Assembly: GCA_902773835.1 (NCBI GenBank)
Contig: CACYFZ010000009.1
Coordinates: 1-64,000, forward strand
DNA from: an uncultured Eubacteriales bacterium
GTDB taxonomy: Bacteria > Bacillota > Clostridia > Peptostreptococcales > Anaerovoracaceae
Direction: 5' to 3'
Length of the DNA: 64,000 nucleotides
Position 1 is the stretch's first letter; each line of letters starts with the position of its first letter. A program made the translations under genes and the position numbers. The notes under the pieces were generated by a model. That model was given only the letters and a program-made list of their open reading frames with translations, was not told the origin of the DNA and ran no database searches. Shown here one piece after another: positions 16,750 through 25,566 of the stretch.

Positions 16750-17361
16750 CTATTTATTGTAGTAGTCAGTGAATACTTTTTCTGCGCGGGCGCAGTAGGC
16801 TTCAAGCATTCTGTCTGCCTTCACATCCATATCCTCTGCATAAATCCTGTCCTTCATAAGGCGCGTGTTTACCTTTACGTTTACGGCCGCTCCCATCAGG
16901 GCTCCTTTGCAGAGTGCCGCTCCGGTAGCAGCATCGGATGTGACCATCCTGGATCCTTTACGCGCAAAATCTTCCAAAAGTTCCACGGCCTTGCAGCAAA
17001 GCTCCATTATCTCAAAAGGCGTGGCCGCGGCGTCTCTGAGGCACTTTTCCAAAGTCTCATCCCTTCCCGGATCATCCTTCGGGATGCCGTAAGCCTCGGC
17101 AAGCGGTGCGAACATCTCCGCATCCTTATTGATGCAAGCCGTCAGTTCATTTGAGATTTTAGTCATCTCCTCCATCATAGCCTTGATTTCCTCTTCCACA
17201 TCGGCATACTTCTTTTTACCGACGGTCAGAGATCCGACCATGTTTCCGAGCTCAGCCGCAATGGCTCCGGCCAGAGCAGATGCTCCGCCTCCTCCCGGGA
17301 ACGGTTCTGATGATCCGAGTTTATCCAAAAACGTATTTATCTTCAGTTTATGCATATCCAT
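16750..17361 (-). CDS. fchA: Methenyl-THF cyclohydrolase / formimino-THF cyclodeaminase family protein
   Basis: A 203-residue all-helical protein of the FTCD_C family. The N-terminal motif SSEPFPGGGGASALAGAIAA near 16-35 is the folate-binding signature. In this family FchA converts methenyl-THF to formyl-THF, and homologues release NH3 from formimino-THF. No glutamate formiminotransferase lies nearby, while folD is 29 bases upstream and lacks its cyclohydrolase residues. The hydrolysis of methenyl-THF is therefore the likely role (inference). Confidence 0.9.
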   Translation of the reverse strand: MDMHKLKINTFLDKLGSSEPFPGGGGASALAGAIAAELGNMVGSLTVGKKKYADVEEEIKAMMEEMTKISNELTACINKDAEMFAPLAEAYGIPKDDPGRDETLEKCLRDAAATPFEIMELCCKAVELLEDFARKGSRMVTSDAATGAALCKGALMGAAVNVKVNTRLMKDRIYAEDMDVKADRMLEAYCARAEKVFTDYYNK

Positions 17362-17390
17362 TGTTTTCCCTGCTGTCCCTTTTCAACCCA

Positions 17391-18236
17391 TTACTTCTTG
17401 GCGGCTTCTGCCACATGTTTCATCAATACGCTGGTAGTGACCGATCCGACGCCTGCCGGAACAGGAGATATGGCTTTTACCGCAGGCTCTACCGCATCGA
17501 AATCCACATCTCCTGCGATGCCCTGCTTTTCCTCGTCCCAGTTGATTCCGACGTCTATTACCACCTGATTCGGATTTGTGAATTCGGGAGTAACAGATCT
17601 GAGCCTTCCTGCCGCAGCTATAAGTATGTCCGCCTCTCTTGTTACGGCCGGAACATCAACTGTGCCCGTATGGCAGTTGGTCACTGTAGCATTTTCATGC
17701 ATAAGCATCATGCCAACCGGCCTTCCGATTACAAGAGACCTTCCGATTACGGCCGCTTTCTTTCCTTTTATATCTACTTTGTAGAAATGAAGCATTTCCA
17801 TGGCAGCCTCTGCCGTGCACGGCGGAAAGCCTACTTTAGTATTCGTAAACACCCCGGCCATTGATGCCGAAGTGCATCCGTCCACATCCTTTTCAGGGGC
17901 TATCATCTCGCGCGCCACCGCTCCGTCTATCTGTTTCGGAAGTGGCTGCATCATAAGTATGCCGTGGACTTTCTCATCTTTATTAAGGTCATCAAGCTCC
18001 GCGAAGAACTCTGCTTCCGGGATGTCTGTCGGGAAGACTTTGTTTACGACAGCCACTCCGCATTTCTCAGCCCTCTTCATCGCGGCGCGCTCATATGCCA
18101 TGTCGTCCGGGTTATCCCCGACTCTTACTATGGCCAGTGTAGGGATTACGCCCCTTGCTTTAAGCTCTTCCACATCTGCTGCGAGAGCTTCCGTTATTGA
18201 AGCCGCTACGGGAGCGCCTTTCAAAATATGTTCCAT
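17391..18236 (-). CDS. folD: Methylene-THF dehydrogenase FolD with altered cyclohydrolase site
   Basis: A 281-residue two-domain FolD. The NAD(P) motif GRSLVIGRP and the segment ATVTNCHTGT are intact, as is KDVDG. The catalytic pocket differs from bifunctional FolD: in the canonical Y-x3-K-x-K motif the first Lys (Lys56 of E. coli and human numbering) is Ala52 here (Tyr48 and the second Lys54 are kept), and GILVQLPLP is GILMMQPLP, which shifts the conserved Gln. Lys56 is needed for cyclohydrolase but not dehydrogenase activity in the human enzyme. This FolD is therefore probably a dehydrogenase only, with FchA completing the reaction. It lies 51 bases after fhs and 29 before fchA. Confidence 0.93.
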   Translation of the reverse strand: MEHILKGAPVAASITEALAADVEELKARGVIPTLAIVRVGDNPDDMAYERAAMKRAEKCGVAVVNKVFPTDIPEAEFFAELDDLNKDEKVHGILMMQPLPKQIDGAVAREMIAPEKDVDGCTSASMAGVFTNTKVGFPPCTAEAAMEMLHFYKVDIKGKKAAVIGRSLVIGRPVGMMLMHENATVTNCHTGTVDVPAVTREADILIAAAGRLRSVTPEFTNPNQVVIDVGINWDEEKQGIAGDVDFDAVEPAVKAISPVPAGVGSVTTSVLMKHVAEAAKK

Positions 18237-18287
18237 ATATTAAAACCTTTCAAGTAAGCCTTCTGTCAATTGTCAGGACAATTCCTC

Positions 18288-19964
18288 TTAGAAGAGTCCG
18301 CTGATCTTTCCTGTCTCGTCCACGTCAATCTTTTCTGCCGCAGGTACCTTAGGGAGACCCGGCATGGTCATAATCTCTCCGGTAAGAGCAACGATGAAGC
18401 CCGCTCCTGCGGATACCTTTATGTCGCGCACCGTCAGAGTGAAGTCCTTCGGCGCTCCGAGGAGTTTAGGATCGTCAGAGAAGGAATATTGCGTCTTAGC
18501 TACGCAGATAGGCATGCTGCCGAAGCCGAGCTCTTCCAGTTTGGCAGCCTTCTTCTTGGCAGCCGGAAGGATGTTGACGTCCTTGGCGTGGTATACCTTC
18601 TGTGCTATGGCCGTGAGCTTTTCTTCTATTGAAAGATTGTCATCATATGCGAACTTGAAGTCAGCAGGTTCTTCGCAGAGCCTTACGACTTCCTCGGCGA
18701 GTGCGACTCCGCCTTCTCCGCCCTTGGCCCATACTTCAGACAGGCAGGCGTTTACTCCGAGCTCCCTGCACTTTGCTTCTACAAGATCAAGCTCTTCCTT
18801 CGTATCCGTCGGGAAAGCGTTGATGGCAACTACGCAAGGAAGTCCGTATACGTCCTTTATATTCGAAACATGTTGCAGAAGATTCGGGAGTCCCTTCTCG
18901 AGGGCATCCAGGTTCTGCTCGTTGAGATCATCTTTGGCAACTCCGCCGTGGTATTTAAGAGCGCGCACGGTGGCTACTACAACAACCGCATCCGGTGCAA
19001 GCCCCGCCATACGGCACTTGATATCAAAGAACTTCTCAGCTCCGAGATCTGCGGCAAAGCCGGCCTCTGTCACAACGTAGTCTCCGAGCTTAAGAGCCAT
19101 ACGCGTGGCTGTTACCGAGTTGCAGCCGTGAGCGATGTTGGCGAAAGGCCCGCCGTGTACAAATGCAGGCGTGTGTTCCAGAGTCTGAACCAGGTTAGGT
19201 TTAAGAGCGTCTTTCAGAAGTGCTGCCATAGCGCCGTCCGCCTTAAGGTCGCGGGCCGTAACAGGCTTTCCTTCATATGTGTATCCTACGATGATATTTC
19301 CGCATCTCTTCTTAAGATCCGTAATGTCCGACGAGAGGCAAAGCACTGCCATTACTTCCGAAGCTACGGTGATATCGAATCCGTCCTCACGAGGCACACC
19401 CTGGAGGCGGCCACCGAGTCCGTCCACTATATTTCTCAGCTGACGATCGTTCATATCGACAGCTCTTTTCCATGTTATCTGCTTCGGATCTATGCCGAGG
19501 GAATTGCCTTGCTGAATGTGGTTGTCCAGCATTGCGGCAAGAAGGTTGTTGGCTGCACCGATGGCGTGGAAGTCACCCGTGAAGTGAAGATTTATATCTT
19601 CCATAGGAACCACCTGAGCATATCCGCCGCCTGCTGCTCCTCCCTTGATTCCGAATACAGGTCCGAGCGAAGGCTCACGCAAAGCCACGACTACATTCTT
19701 GTCTATCTTTCGAAGACCGTCGGCAAGTCCGACCGATGTCGTTGTCTTGCCCTCACCTGCGGGTGTCGGCGTAATGGCCGTTACCAGAATAAGCTTTCCG
19801 TCCGACTTATTCTGATTATCCTTCAGGAAGTTATAGTCAATCTTAGCTTTGTAGTTTCCGTACTGCTCGATATATTTCTCTTCAATGCCGAGTTCGGCTG
19901 CGATTTCCGAAACTCTCCTTGGCTGATTTTCCTGTGCAATTTCTATATCTGTCTTATACTTCAT
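18288..19964 (-). CDS. fhs: Formate-tetrahydrofolate ligase
   Basis: A 558-residue ATP-dependent ligase that joins formate to THF, or in reverse makes ATP from formyl-THF. The P-loop [13 protein letters not shown] is at about 67-79, and the conserved [25 protein letters not shown] and [14 protein letters not shown] segments are all present. First gene of the minus-strand C1 operon, with its own promoter at 20007-20035. In a glycine fermenter it would run towards formate and ATP. Confidence 0.97.
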   Translation of the reverse strand: MKYKTDIEIAQENQPRRVSEIAAELGIEEKYIEQYGNYKAKIDYNFLKDNQNKSDGKLILVTAITPTPAGEGKTTTSVGLADGLRKIDKNVVVALREPSLGPVFGIKGGAAGGGYAQVVPMEDINLHFTGDFHAIGAANNLLAAMLDNHIQQGNSLGIDPKQITWKRAVDMNDRQLRNIVDGLGGRLQGVPREDGFDITVASEVMAVLCLSSDITDLKKRCGNIIVGYTYEGKPVTARDLKADGAMAALLKDALKPNLVQTLEHTPAFVHGGPFANIAHGCNSVTATRMALKLGDYVVTEAGFAADLGAEKFFDIKCRMAGLAPDAVVVVATVRALKYHGGVAKDDLNEQNLDALEKGLPNLLQHVSNIKDVYGLPCVVAINAFPTDTKEELDLVEAKCRELGVNACLSEVWAKGGEGGVALAEEVVRLCEEPADFKFAYDDNLSIEEKLTAIAQKVYHAKDVNILPAAKKKAAKLEELGFGSMPICVAKTQYSFSDDPKLLGAPKDFTLTVRDIKVSAGAGFIVALTGEIMTMPGLPKVPAAEKIDVDETGKISGLF

Positions 19965-20006
19965 CTTTATCTCCTCTCGGCCGGCGCATAAAGCCGCACC
20001 GTTACT

Positions 20007-20035
20007 ATCATACCAAATTCACGCCTTCTGTTAAA
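20007..20035 (-). promoter_or_regulatory. Promoter of the fhs-folD-fchA-FNT-folT-folC operon
   Basis: TTTAAC (20030-20035), 17 bases, TATGAT (20007-20012) on the minus strand; the leader is about 35-40 bases with GAGGAGA before the ATG. Confidence 0.55.
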
Positions 20036-20171
20036 GAAAATCACCCCTTCTTTCGCCCCTTAATTAATGCTTTCACAAACTTATTTTCAAATGTGCTTTT
20101 GTCCTTGATTGTATTTTTTTATAGAGTCCTGCACCCCACTGTTTGCAAGGCTCTCACAAAGGTTTATATCG

Positions 20172-20201
20172 TTGACGGTTTGGCTCTTCGGGTGCTATTA
20201 T
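20172..20201 (+). promoter_or_regulatory. Promoter of gcvH
   Basis: TTGACG (20172-20177), 18 bases, TATTAT (20196-20201). The leader of about 50 bases is too short for a glycine riboswitch, and none of its conserved loops is seen. Confidence 0.65.
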
Positions 20202-20257
20202 TAATTCATCATCAATATGTTACTTTTTTTACGTTTTATGTAAAGGAGATTAGAACA

Positions 20258-20626
20258 ATGATTGATCCTAAAGATTTAAAGTACAGCAGAGACGATGAAT
20301 GGGTGCGCTATGACGGCGATGCAGTTTATGTAGGCATCACCGATTATGCTCAGAGCGAACTCGGCGACCTCGTATTCGTAAACCTCCCTGAGGTAGACGA
20401 TGAGGTTATCGCAGGAGAGCCTCTCGGCGACGTTGAGTCTGTTAAGGCTGTAGCCGATGTTATCTCGCCTGTTTCCGGTATTGTTCTGGAAGTCAACGAA
20501 GAGCTTCTCGACGACGCTTCGCTGATTAACAACGATCCTTACGGCTCATGGTTTGTAAAGGTCGGGAATGTCACTGACGAAGCCGAGCTTATGACCGCTG
20601 ACGAATATGATGAATACAGAGGATAG
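20258..20626 (+). CDS. gcvH: Glycine cleavage system H protein
   Basis: A 122-residue lipoyl carrier that shuttles the aminomethyl group between GcvP, GcvT and Lpd. The lipoylated residue is Lys63 in ESVKAV. An open frame extends far upstream, but the ATG at 20258 with AAAGGAG eight bases before it gives the standard GcvH length and N-terminus. A terminator-like hairpin separates it from gcvPA, which would let it be made in excess of GcvP. Confidence 0.97.
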   Translation: MIDPKDLKYSRDDEWVRYDGDAVYVGITDYAQSELGDLVFVNLPEVDDEVIAGEPLGDVESVKAVADVISPVSGIVLEVNEELLDDASLINNDPYGSWFVKVGNVTDEAELMTADEYDEYRG

Positions 20627-20658
20627 ACTCTGCGATTAGGCTGAATGCTGATTAACGC

Positions 20659-20688
20659 GGGGCGCCGCTCTCACGCGGTGCCCCTTTT
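20659..20688 (+). terminator. Intercistronic terminator/attenuator between gcvH and gcvPA
   Basis: The stem GGGGCGCCGC/GCGGTGCCCC with a six-base loop is followed by TTTT. gcvPA begins only 24 bases later and no strong promoter is seen between, so partial read-through is expected. Confidence 0.75.
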
Positions 20689-20712
20689 CAATTGAAGGAA
20701 GGAGGAATCAAA

Positions 20713-22029
20713 TTGGGCACATTTATTCCTAATACCAAGGAAGAGCAATTGAAGATGCTCAAGGAGATCGGCTACAAAGACTTCGATGATCTGTTTAAAG
20801 TCATCCCTGACGAAGCCAAGGTTAAGGGCGAGCTCAATCTGCCTGAGGGCATGAGCGAGATCGAAGTAGACCGCAAGGTTCAGGGCTTGGCTGACAAGAA
20901 CGTAGTCTTCCGTTCGGTCTTCCGTGGCGCAGGCGCGTACAATCATTATGTACCGTCCGCAGTAGACGCCATTGCCAACAAGGAAGAATTCCTTACGGCA
21001 TATACGCCATACCAGGCTGAGATCAGCCAGGGTATTCTCCAATCCATCTTCGAATATCAGACAATGATAGCTGAAATCACGGGCATGGACATAGCAAACG
21101 CATCGCTTTATGACGGTGCATCCGCTGCCGCTGAGGCGTGCTGGATGTGCAAGGACAGAAAGCACAGCACCATCTATGTATCCGGCGCCGTTGATGGGAG
21201 AATCCAAGAGGTAATCAACACTTATTCATTCGGAAGAGAAAGCAAGGTTGTAGTAGTTCCGGAAAAAGACGGAGTTACGGATGCGGTCGCTCTAAAAAAG
21301 CTTCTTTCTGACGATCCTGAAGCATCCTGCTTCCTCGTACAGTATCCTAACTTCTACGGTGTAATCGAAGACGTAGATGAGCTCTGCAAGATTACGCATG
21401 ATGCAGGTGCTAAGTTCATTATGTACTGCCAGCCTCTCGCACTCGGCGCTCTCAGAAGCCCGGGAGAGATTGGCGCAGACATCGCAGTCGGAGAAGGCCA
21501 GCCTCTCGGACTCGGTCTTGAATTCGGCGGGCCGTACCTCGGCTACCTTTCAACGAAGGAAGAAAATATGAGATCGATTCCGGGCAGACTCATCGGAGAG
21601 ACCGTAGACACAAGAGGAGAAAGAGGCTTCGTTCTGACCATCCAGGCCAGAGAGCAGCACATCAGACGTGAGAAGGCAAGCTCCAACGTCTGCTCCAACG
21701 AAGCATGGTGCGCGCTCCGCGCCGGCATCTATCTTTCAACCATCGGCCCTAAGGGATTCGAGGATGTAGCTACTCTTTGTTCATCCAAGGCTCACTACCT
21801 GGCAGATGAACTTGAAAAAATCGGAATGAAGCGCGTATACAAGGGCGAGTTCTGGAACGAATTCGTTACCACATGCCCTGATGCGGAGAAGCTGAATAAG
21901 GCACTTGAAAAGAAAGGCATCCTCGGCGGACTTCCTGTCGAAGGCGGAAACATCCTCTGGTGCTGCACCGAGCTTAACAGCAAAGAAGACATCGATGAAG
22001 TAGTAGCTATCGCAAAGGAGGTGTTCTAG
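20713..22029 (+). CDS. gcvPA: Glycine dehydrogenase (decarboxylating) subunit 1
   Basis: A 438-residue subunit of the two-part P-protein that decarboxylates glycine and loads the aminomethyl group on GcvH. The family start FIPNTKEEQLKMLKEIG, the segment AYNHYVPSAVD and LYDGASAAAEA match GcvPA. I choose the TTG at 20713: AAGGAGG ends seven bases before it, whereas an earlier TTG lies inside that ribosome site. The PLP lysine is in the partner GcvPB, one base downstream. Confidence 0.95.
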   Translation: MGTFIPNTKEEQLKMLKEIGYKDFDDLFKVIPDEAKVKGELNLPEGMSEIEVDRKVQGLADKNVVFRSVFRGAGAYNHYVPSAVDAIANKEEFLTAYTPYQAEISQGILQSIFEYQTMIAEITGMDIANASLYDGASAAAEACWMCKDRKHSTIYVSGAVDGRIQEVINTYSFGRESKVVVVPEKDGVTDAVALKKLLSDDPEASCFLVQYPNFYGVIEDVDELCKITHDAGAKFIMYCQPLALGALRSPGEIGADIAVGEGQPLGLGLEFGGPYLGYLSTKEENMRSIPGRLIGETVDTRGERGFVLTIQAREQHIRREKASSNVCSNEAWCALRAGIYLSTIGPKGFEDVATLCSSKAHYLADELEKIGMKRVYKGEFWNEFVTTCPDAEKLNKALEKKGILGGLPVEGGNILWCCTELNSKEDIDEVVAIAKEVF

Positions 22030-22030
22030 G

Positions 22031-23449
22031 ATGAAATTGATTTTTGAAAAGAGCATTCCGGGCAGAGGACAAGATATATTCCCTGCATGCGATGTACCTG
22101 TCAAGATGCCTGATGTAAAAGCTAAGAAAGTAAAGGCCCGTCTTCCTGAGATTTCGGAAAACGAAATGGGCAGACACTATACGGCACTTGCCAAGAGAGC
22201 GCACGGAGTAAACGACGGCTTCTATCCGCTCGGCTCCTGCACGATGAAACACAATCCGAGAATCAACGAGAAGATGTCTAATCTTCCGGGATTTGCCAAG
22301 CTCCACCCTCTCCAGCCTGCAGAGACTGTTCAGGGTGCTAACGAGCTCATCAATGAGCTGGAGGAATTCCTCTGCGAGATTACGGGCATGGACGGTGTTA
22401 CCTTCCAGCCTGCAGCAGGTGCTCACGGAGAATTCACGGGACTTCTCCTGATTAAGGCTTATCACCATGACAGAGGCGATGATGAGAGAAACGAGATCAT
22501 CGTTCCGGATGCTGCACACGGAACCAATCCGGCGTCAGCTACGATGGCGGGGTATAAGACGATCGTTATCAAGTCCAATGAAAACGGTACGGTAGATATC
22601 GATGACCTCAAAGCACACCTCGGTCCTAAGACAGCGGGCCTGATGCTGACCAACCCTAACACGGTAGGTCTCTTCGACCCTAACATCATGGAGATTACCA
22701 AGCTCGTACATGAGGCCGGAGGTCTCAACTACTATGACGGTGCTAATCTCAACGCCGTAATCGGAATCGTACGTCCTGCAGACATCGGATTCGATGTAAT
22801 CCACATGAACCTGCATAAGACATTCTCGACTCCTCACGGCGGAGGCGGTCCGGGATCAGGCCCTTGCGCATACAAGGATTTCCTCGCACCATTTGCACCG
22901 GGACTTGTTTGCAAAGACGGCAAGAATTACACAAGAGCAGAGAAGTCCATCGGTAACGTAACAGGTTTCTACGGAAACTTCCTCGTAATGGTCAAGGCAT
23001 ACACATACCTTCTGACCATCGGCAAGGATGTTCCTACGCTGGCACAGAACGCCGTTCTGAATGCCAACTACATGCAGGAGAAGCTGAAGGATATCTATCC
23101 TATCGCATTCGACACCACCTGCATGCACGAGTTCGTAATCGGTCTGGATCCTGTTTACAGAAAGACTCATGTATCGGCTCTGGACGTAGCCAAGGCTCTC
23201 CTCGACTACGGTATCCATCCGCCTACAATCTACTTCCCTCTGATCGTTCACGAGGCCCTCATGATAGAGCCTACCGAGACAGAGACGAAGGAGACTCTGG
23301 ACGAAGCCATTACGGCTTTCCGCGAGATCTACGACAGGATCTTCAATGCGCCTGAGTCAGTACAGCAGGCACCTCAGACCACACCGGTACTGAGACTGGA
23401 TGACACCAAGGCTGCGAGAGAGCCTCATCTCAGATACACCTGGGATTAG
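22031..23449 (+). CDS. gcvPB: Glycine dehydrogenase (decarboxylating) subunit 2
   Basis: A 472-residue PLP-containing subunit. The cofactor lysine is Lys263 in HMNLHKTFSTPHGGGG, and a glycine-rich loop follows. Overall length and C-terminal RYTW ending match GcvPB. The ATG follows the gcvPA stop by one base, with AAAGGAGG in the gcvPA 3' end, so the subunits are translationally coupled for equal amounts. Confidence 0.97.
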   Translation: MKLIFEKSIPGRGQDIFPACDVPVKMPDVKAKKVKARLPEISENEMGRHYTALAKRAHGVNDGFYPLGSCTMKHNPRINEKMSNLPGFAKLHPLQPAETVQGANELINELEEFLCEITGMDGVTFQPAAGAHGEFTGLLLIKAYHHDRGDDERNEIIVPDAAHGTNPASATMAGYKTIVIKSNENGTVDIDDLKAHLGPKTAGLMLTNPNTVGLFDPNIMEITKLVHEAGGLNYYDGANLNAVIGIVRPADIGFDVIHMNLHKTFSTPHGGGGPGSGPCAYKDFLAPFAPGLVCKDGKNYTRAEKSIGNVTGFYGNFLVMVKAYTYLLTIGKDVPTLAQNAVLNANYMQEKLKDIYPIAFDTTCMHEFVIGLDPVYRKTHVSALDVAKALLDYGIHPPTIYFPLIVHEALMIEPTETETKETLDEAITAFREIYDRIFNAPESVQQAPQTTPVLRLDDTKAAREPHLRYTWD

Positions 23450-23500
23450 TCTTTCGAAATTGAATAACGCACACGAAAATGCGCGCCTTCAAAAACCAAC

Positions 23501-23524
23501 AAGCGGGAGTTCAAACTCCCGCTT
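23501..23524 (+). terminator. Terminator after gcvPB
   Basis: An 11-base perfect stem AAGCGGGAGTT/AACTCCCGCTT with a short apex; the T run is brief. Confidence 0.65.
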
Positions 23525-23622
23525 TAGTCATTATTCTTACGCACAAAATGATTGATAATTAATCCTCCCCAATGGTAAAGTTTCAGTATGAAATGCTTTT
23601 TCGGTTTACGCGGAGGCGTCAA

Positions 23623-23766
23623 ATGAAATTCAAACGTACTGCTTGTATAGAATCGCTTTATACTGAAAACAGCGAGACTTTGGACATTTTCGAACCTGCC
23701 ATGCACAATCTCTTCGACTGCGGAAGCATAATTACAGATAAGATGTTGGACGGACAATTCTTATAG
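23623..23766 (+). CDS. Possible 47-residue protein of unknown function
   Basis: A short frame whose ATG is preceded by GGAGG at six bases, a strong ribosome site. A weak promoter TTGATA-18-TAAAGT lies at 23552-23581. The product contains two cysteines and no membrane segment or known motif. It occupies the otherwise empty 358-base stretch between gcvPB and the lipoprotein. It could be a chance frame. Confidence 0.3.
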   Translation: MKFKRTACIESLYTENSETLDIFEPAMHNLFDCGSIITDKMLDGQFL

Positions 23767-23807
23767 TTCGTTTTGACATATAAACACATTCAAAGGAGGT
23801 TAACGTA

Positions 23808-24371
23808 ATGAAAAAGTTTTTTGCCATCTTTATAACCATCATCATGGTTCTCTCCTTGGTATCTTGCGGAGGTGGTAATGGCGGCGATGAGGAAGAAACA
23901 GTTCCTCCGGAAGAAACAATCGAAGAAGAGGTAACTCCGGAAGATGAAGGTATAGACCCGACTGAAAGCAATACCCAGACGTATAAAATAGGCGAAACCT
24001 GGACAGTTGACGGGGAATGGAATTTCACAGTTGATTCAGCTGAAATCACCGATGAGAGAAGTCCTTACTTTGACGAGAATCCTGAATATGTCGCCCTGAT
24101 TAAATATCACTATGATAATCTGGGATATAAAGATCCGGACGGCTTGCTGGACGGACTGCTTATAATGCCAATGGTGGTCACGGATGATGAAGGAAACAAT
24201 CTTGACTGGTATCTTATCGGAGAAGCCCCTGAGGAAATCTCCGAAGGCGAAAGCACGGAAGGAAGCAGCGGCTATATTCTGAAAAAAGGCAGCGGTCCTC
24301 TTTACTTTACGATACAACAGTTTGATAGTAATAACAATCCGCACGAAGCCAACTTTGAGATCGACTTATAA
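23808..24371 (+). CDS. Lipoprotein with DUF4352-like immunoglobulin-type domain
   Basis: A 187-residue lipoprotein. The signal peptide ends in the lipobox LVSC, with Cys20 as the lipidation site, followed by a Gly/Glu/Pro-rich linker to about residue 55. The rest reads as a beta-sandwich similar to DUF4352/DUF5067 lipoprotein domains (opening YKIGETWTVDGEWNFTV, near 57-73). It would sit on the outer face of the membrane. Function is unknown. AAAGGAGG precedes the ATG. Confidence 0.8.
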   Translation: MKKFFAIFITIIMVLSLVSCGGGNGGDEEETVPPEETIEEEVTPEDEGIDPTESNTQTYKIGETWTVDGEWNFTVDSAEITDERSPYFDENPEYVALIKYHYDNLGYKDPDGLLDGLLIMPMVVTDDEGNNLDWYLIGEAPEEISEGESTEGSSGYILKKGSGPLYFTIQQFDSNNNPHEANFEIDL

Positions 24372-24390
24372 TGATTACAGTAGCGAATGC

Positions 24391-25566
24391 TTAATTATTG
24401 AGCACTTTCTTTAATGAAGTAAGTGCTCTTTTTATTTCTTCATCGTTTATTGTAAGTGGCGGGAGGAGTCTGAGCCTGTCTCCTGCAGGTATGGCCAGGA
24501 CTCCTTCTTCCAGAAGCTTGGCTACAGCATCCGCTCCGTTCATACCGTCAAGGTCTATTCCTATCATGAGGCCGAGTCCGTCAAGGCCTGTAACGCTCTC
24601 CATCTTAAGAAGTTCTGAGCGAATCTTCTCGGACTTTTCTTTTACGCTCTCAAGGAATTTATCATCCAAGGTATCGAGAACAACGCAAGCACCCGCACAT
24701 GCCACGGGGTTCATTCCGAAGGTAGAGCCGTGATCTCCGGGAACCAGAACATCGCAGGTTTTAGGTCCGCAGATAATACCTCCTATCGGAAGACCTGCGC
24801 CTATGCCCTTAGCGAAGGAAACTATGTCCGGTTCGATTCCGTACTGTTCGTATGCGAAAAGCGTACCCGTCCTGCCGATACCCGCCTGAACCTCATCATC
24901 AATGAAGAGAATATCTTTTTCGGCGCAAAGCTCAGCAGCCGTCTGAACATACCCCTTGTCCAGTGCGTGTACTCCGCCTTCTCCCTGCACCAGTTCCATC
25001 AGGAATGCGCAAGGATCGTATTTCTCTGCGAGTTCCCTCAATTGTTCACTGTTATCTACTTCCGCATGAACAAAGCCCGGCATAAGAGGCTCAAAGACTT
25101 CCTTCGCTTCGGCCAGACCCGTCGCAGTGACTGTGGCCATAGTACGTCCGTGGAAGGATTTCTTCAGTGAGATTATCGTATTCTTCTTATGATCTGTGAG
25201 AGTATTTCCGTACTTTCGCGCAGTCTTAATAGCGGCTTCGTTGGCCTCTCCTCCGGAGTTGGCGAACCAAACCTTGCACAGTCCGCTTCTCTTTGCCAGC
25301 TTCTCCGCCAGCATTACTCCCGGCTCCGTGTAATACAGATTGGATATGTGTTGCAGCTTATTAAGCTGTTCAGTAACGGCTGAAAGCCAGGCCTCATTTG
25401 CATAGCCGAGGGAATTGGCTCCGTAGCCGCTGCATAGATCCACATATTCCTTTCCGTTTACGTCAGTCACTATGCAGCCTTCTGCGCGGTCTGCAACTAT
25501 GTCATATCGATTGTAGGTGTGAACTATATACTCATTATCTTTTGCTTTGATTTGATCCCGGTTCAT
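24391..25566 (-). CDS. argD: Acetylornithine aminotransferase
   Basis: A 391-residue class-III PLP aminotransferase for the fourth step of arginine synthesis, with glutamate as amino donor. NSGGEANEAAIK is at about 103-114 and the PLP lysine is Lys253 in SFAKGIGAGLP. Its ATG overlaps the argB stop (TAATG). Last gene of the argCJBD operon. Confidence 0.95.
   Translation of the reverse strand: MNRDQIKAKDNEYIVHTYNRYDIVADRAEGCIVTDVNGKEYVDLCSGYGANSLGYANEAWLSAVTEQLNKLQHISNLYYTEPGVMLAEKLAKRSGLCKVWFANSGGEANEAAIKTARKYGNTLTDHKKNTIISLKKSFHGRTMATVTATGLAEAKEVFEPLMPGFVHAEVDNSEQLRELAEKYDPCAFLMELVQGEGGVHALDKGYVQTAAELCAEKDILFIDDEVQAGIGRTGTLFAYEQYGIEPDIVSFAKGIGAGLPIGGIICGPKTCDVLVPGDHGSTFGMNPVACAGACVVLDTLDDKFLESVKEKSEKIRSELLKMESVTGLDGLGLMIGIDLDGMNGADAVAKLLEEGVLAIPAGDRLRLLPPLTINDEEIKRALTSLKKVLNN
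24400..24434 (+). terminator. Terminator of the lipoprotein gene inside the 3' end of argD
   Basis: GAGCACTT/AAGTGCTC with a 13-base loop is followed by TTTTT on the plus strand. It is contained in the last codons of the convergent argD gene, so the sequence is both coding and regulatory. Confidence 0.65.

Noticed and set aside
18870-19991. Plus-strand 373-codon frame opposite fhs
   Set aside because: The minus-strand fhs is unmistakable and the antisense product has no recognisable motif or start site.
19965-20257. Glycine riboswitch upstream of gcvH or fhs
   Set aside because: The conserved aptamer loops are not visible, and the promoter of gcvH leaves a leader of only about 50 bases.
23524-23757. 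Minus-strand 77-codon frame in the gap after gcvPB
   Set aside because: It has no ribosome site and runs through the gcvPB terminator; the plus-strand 47-codon frame has better signals.
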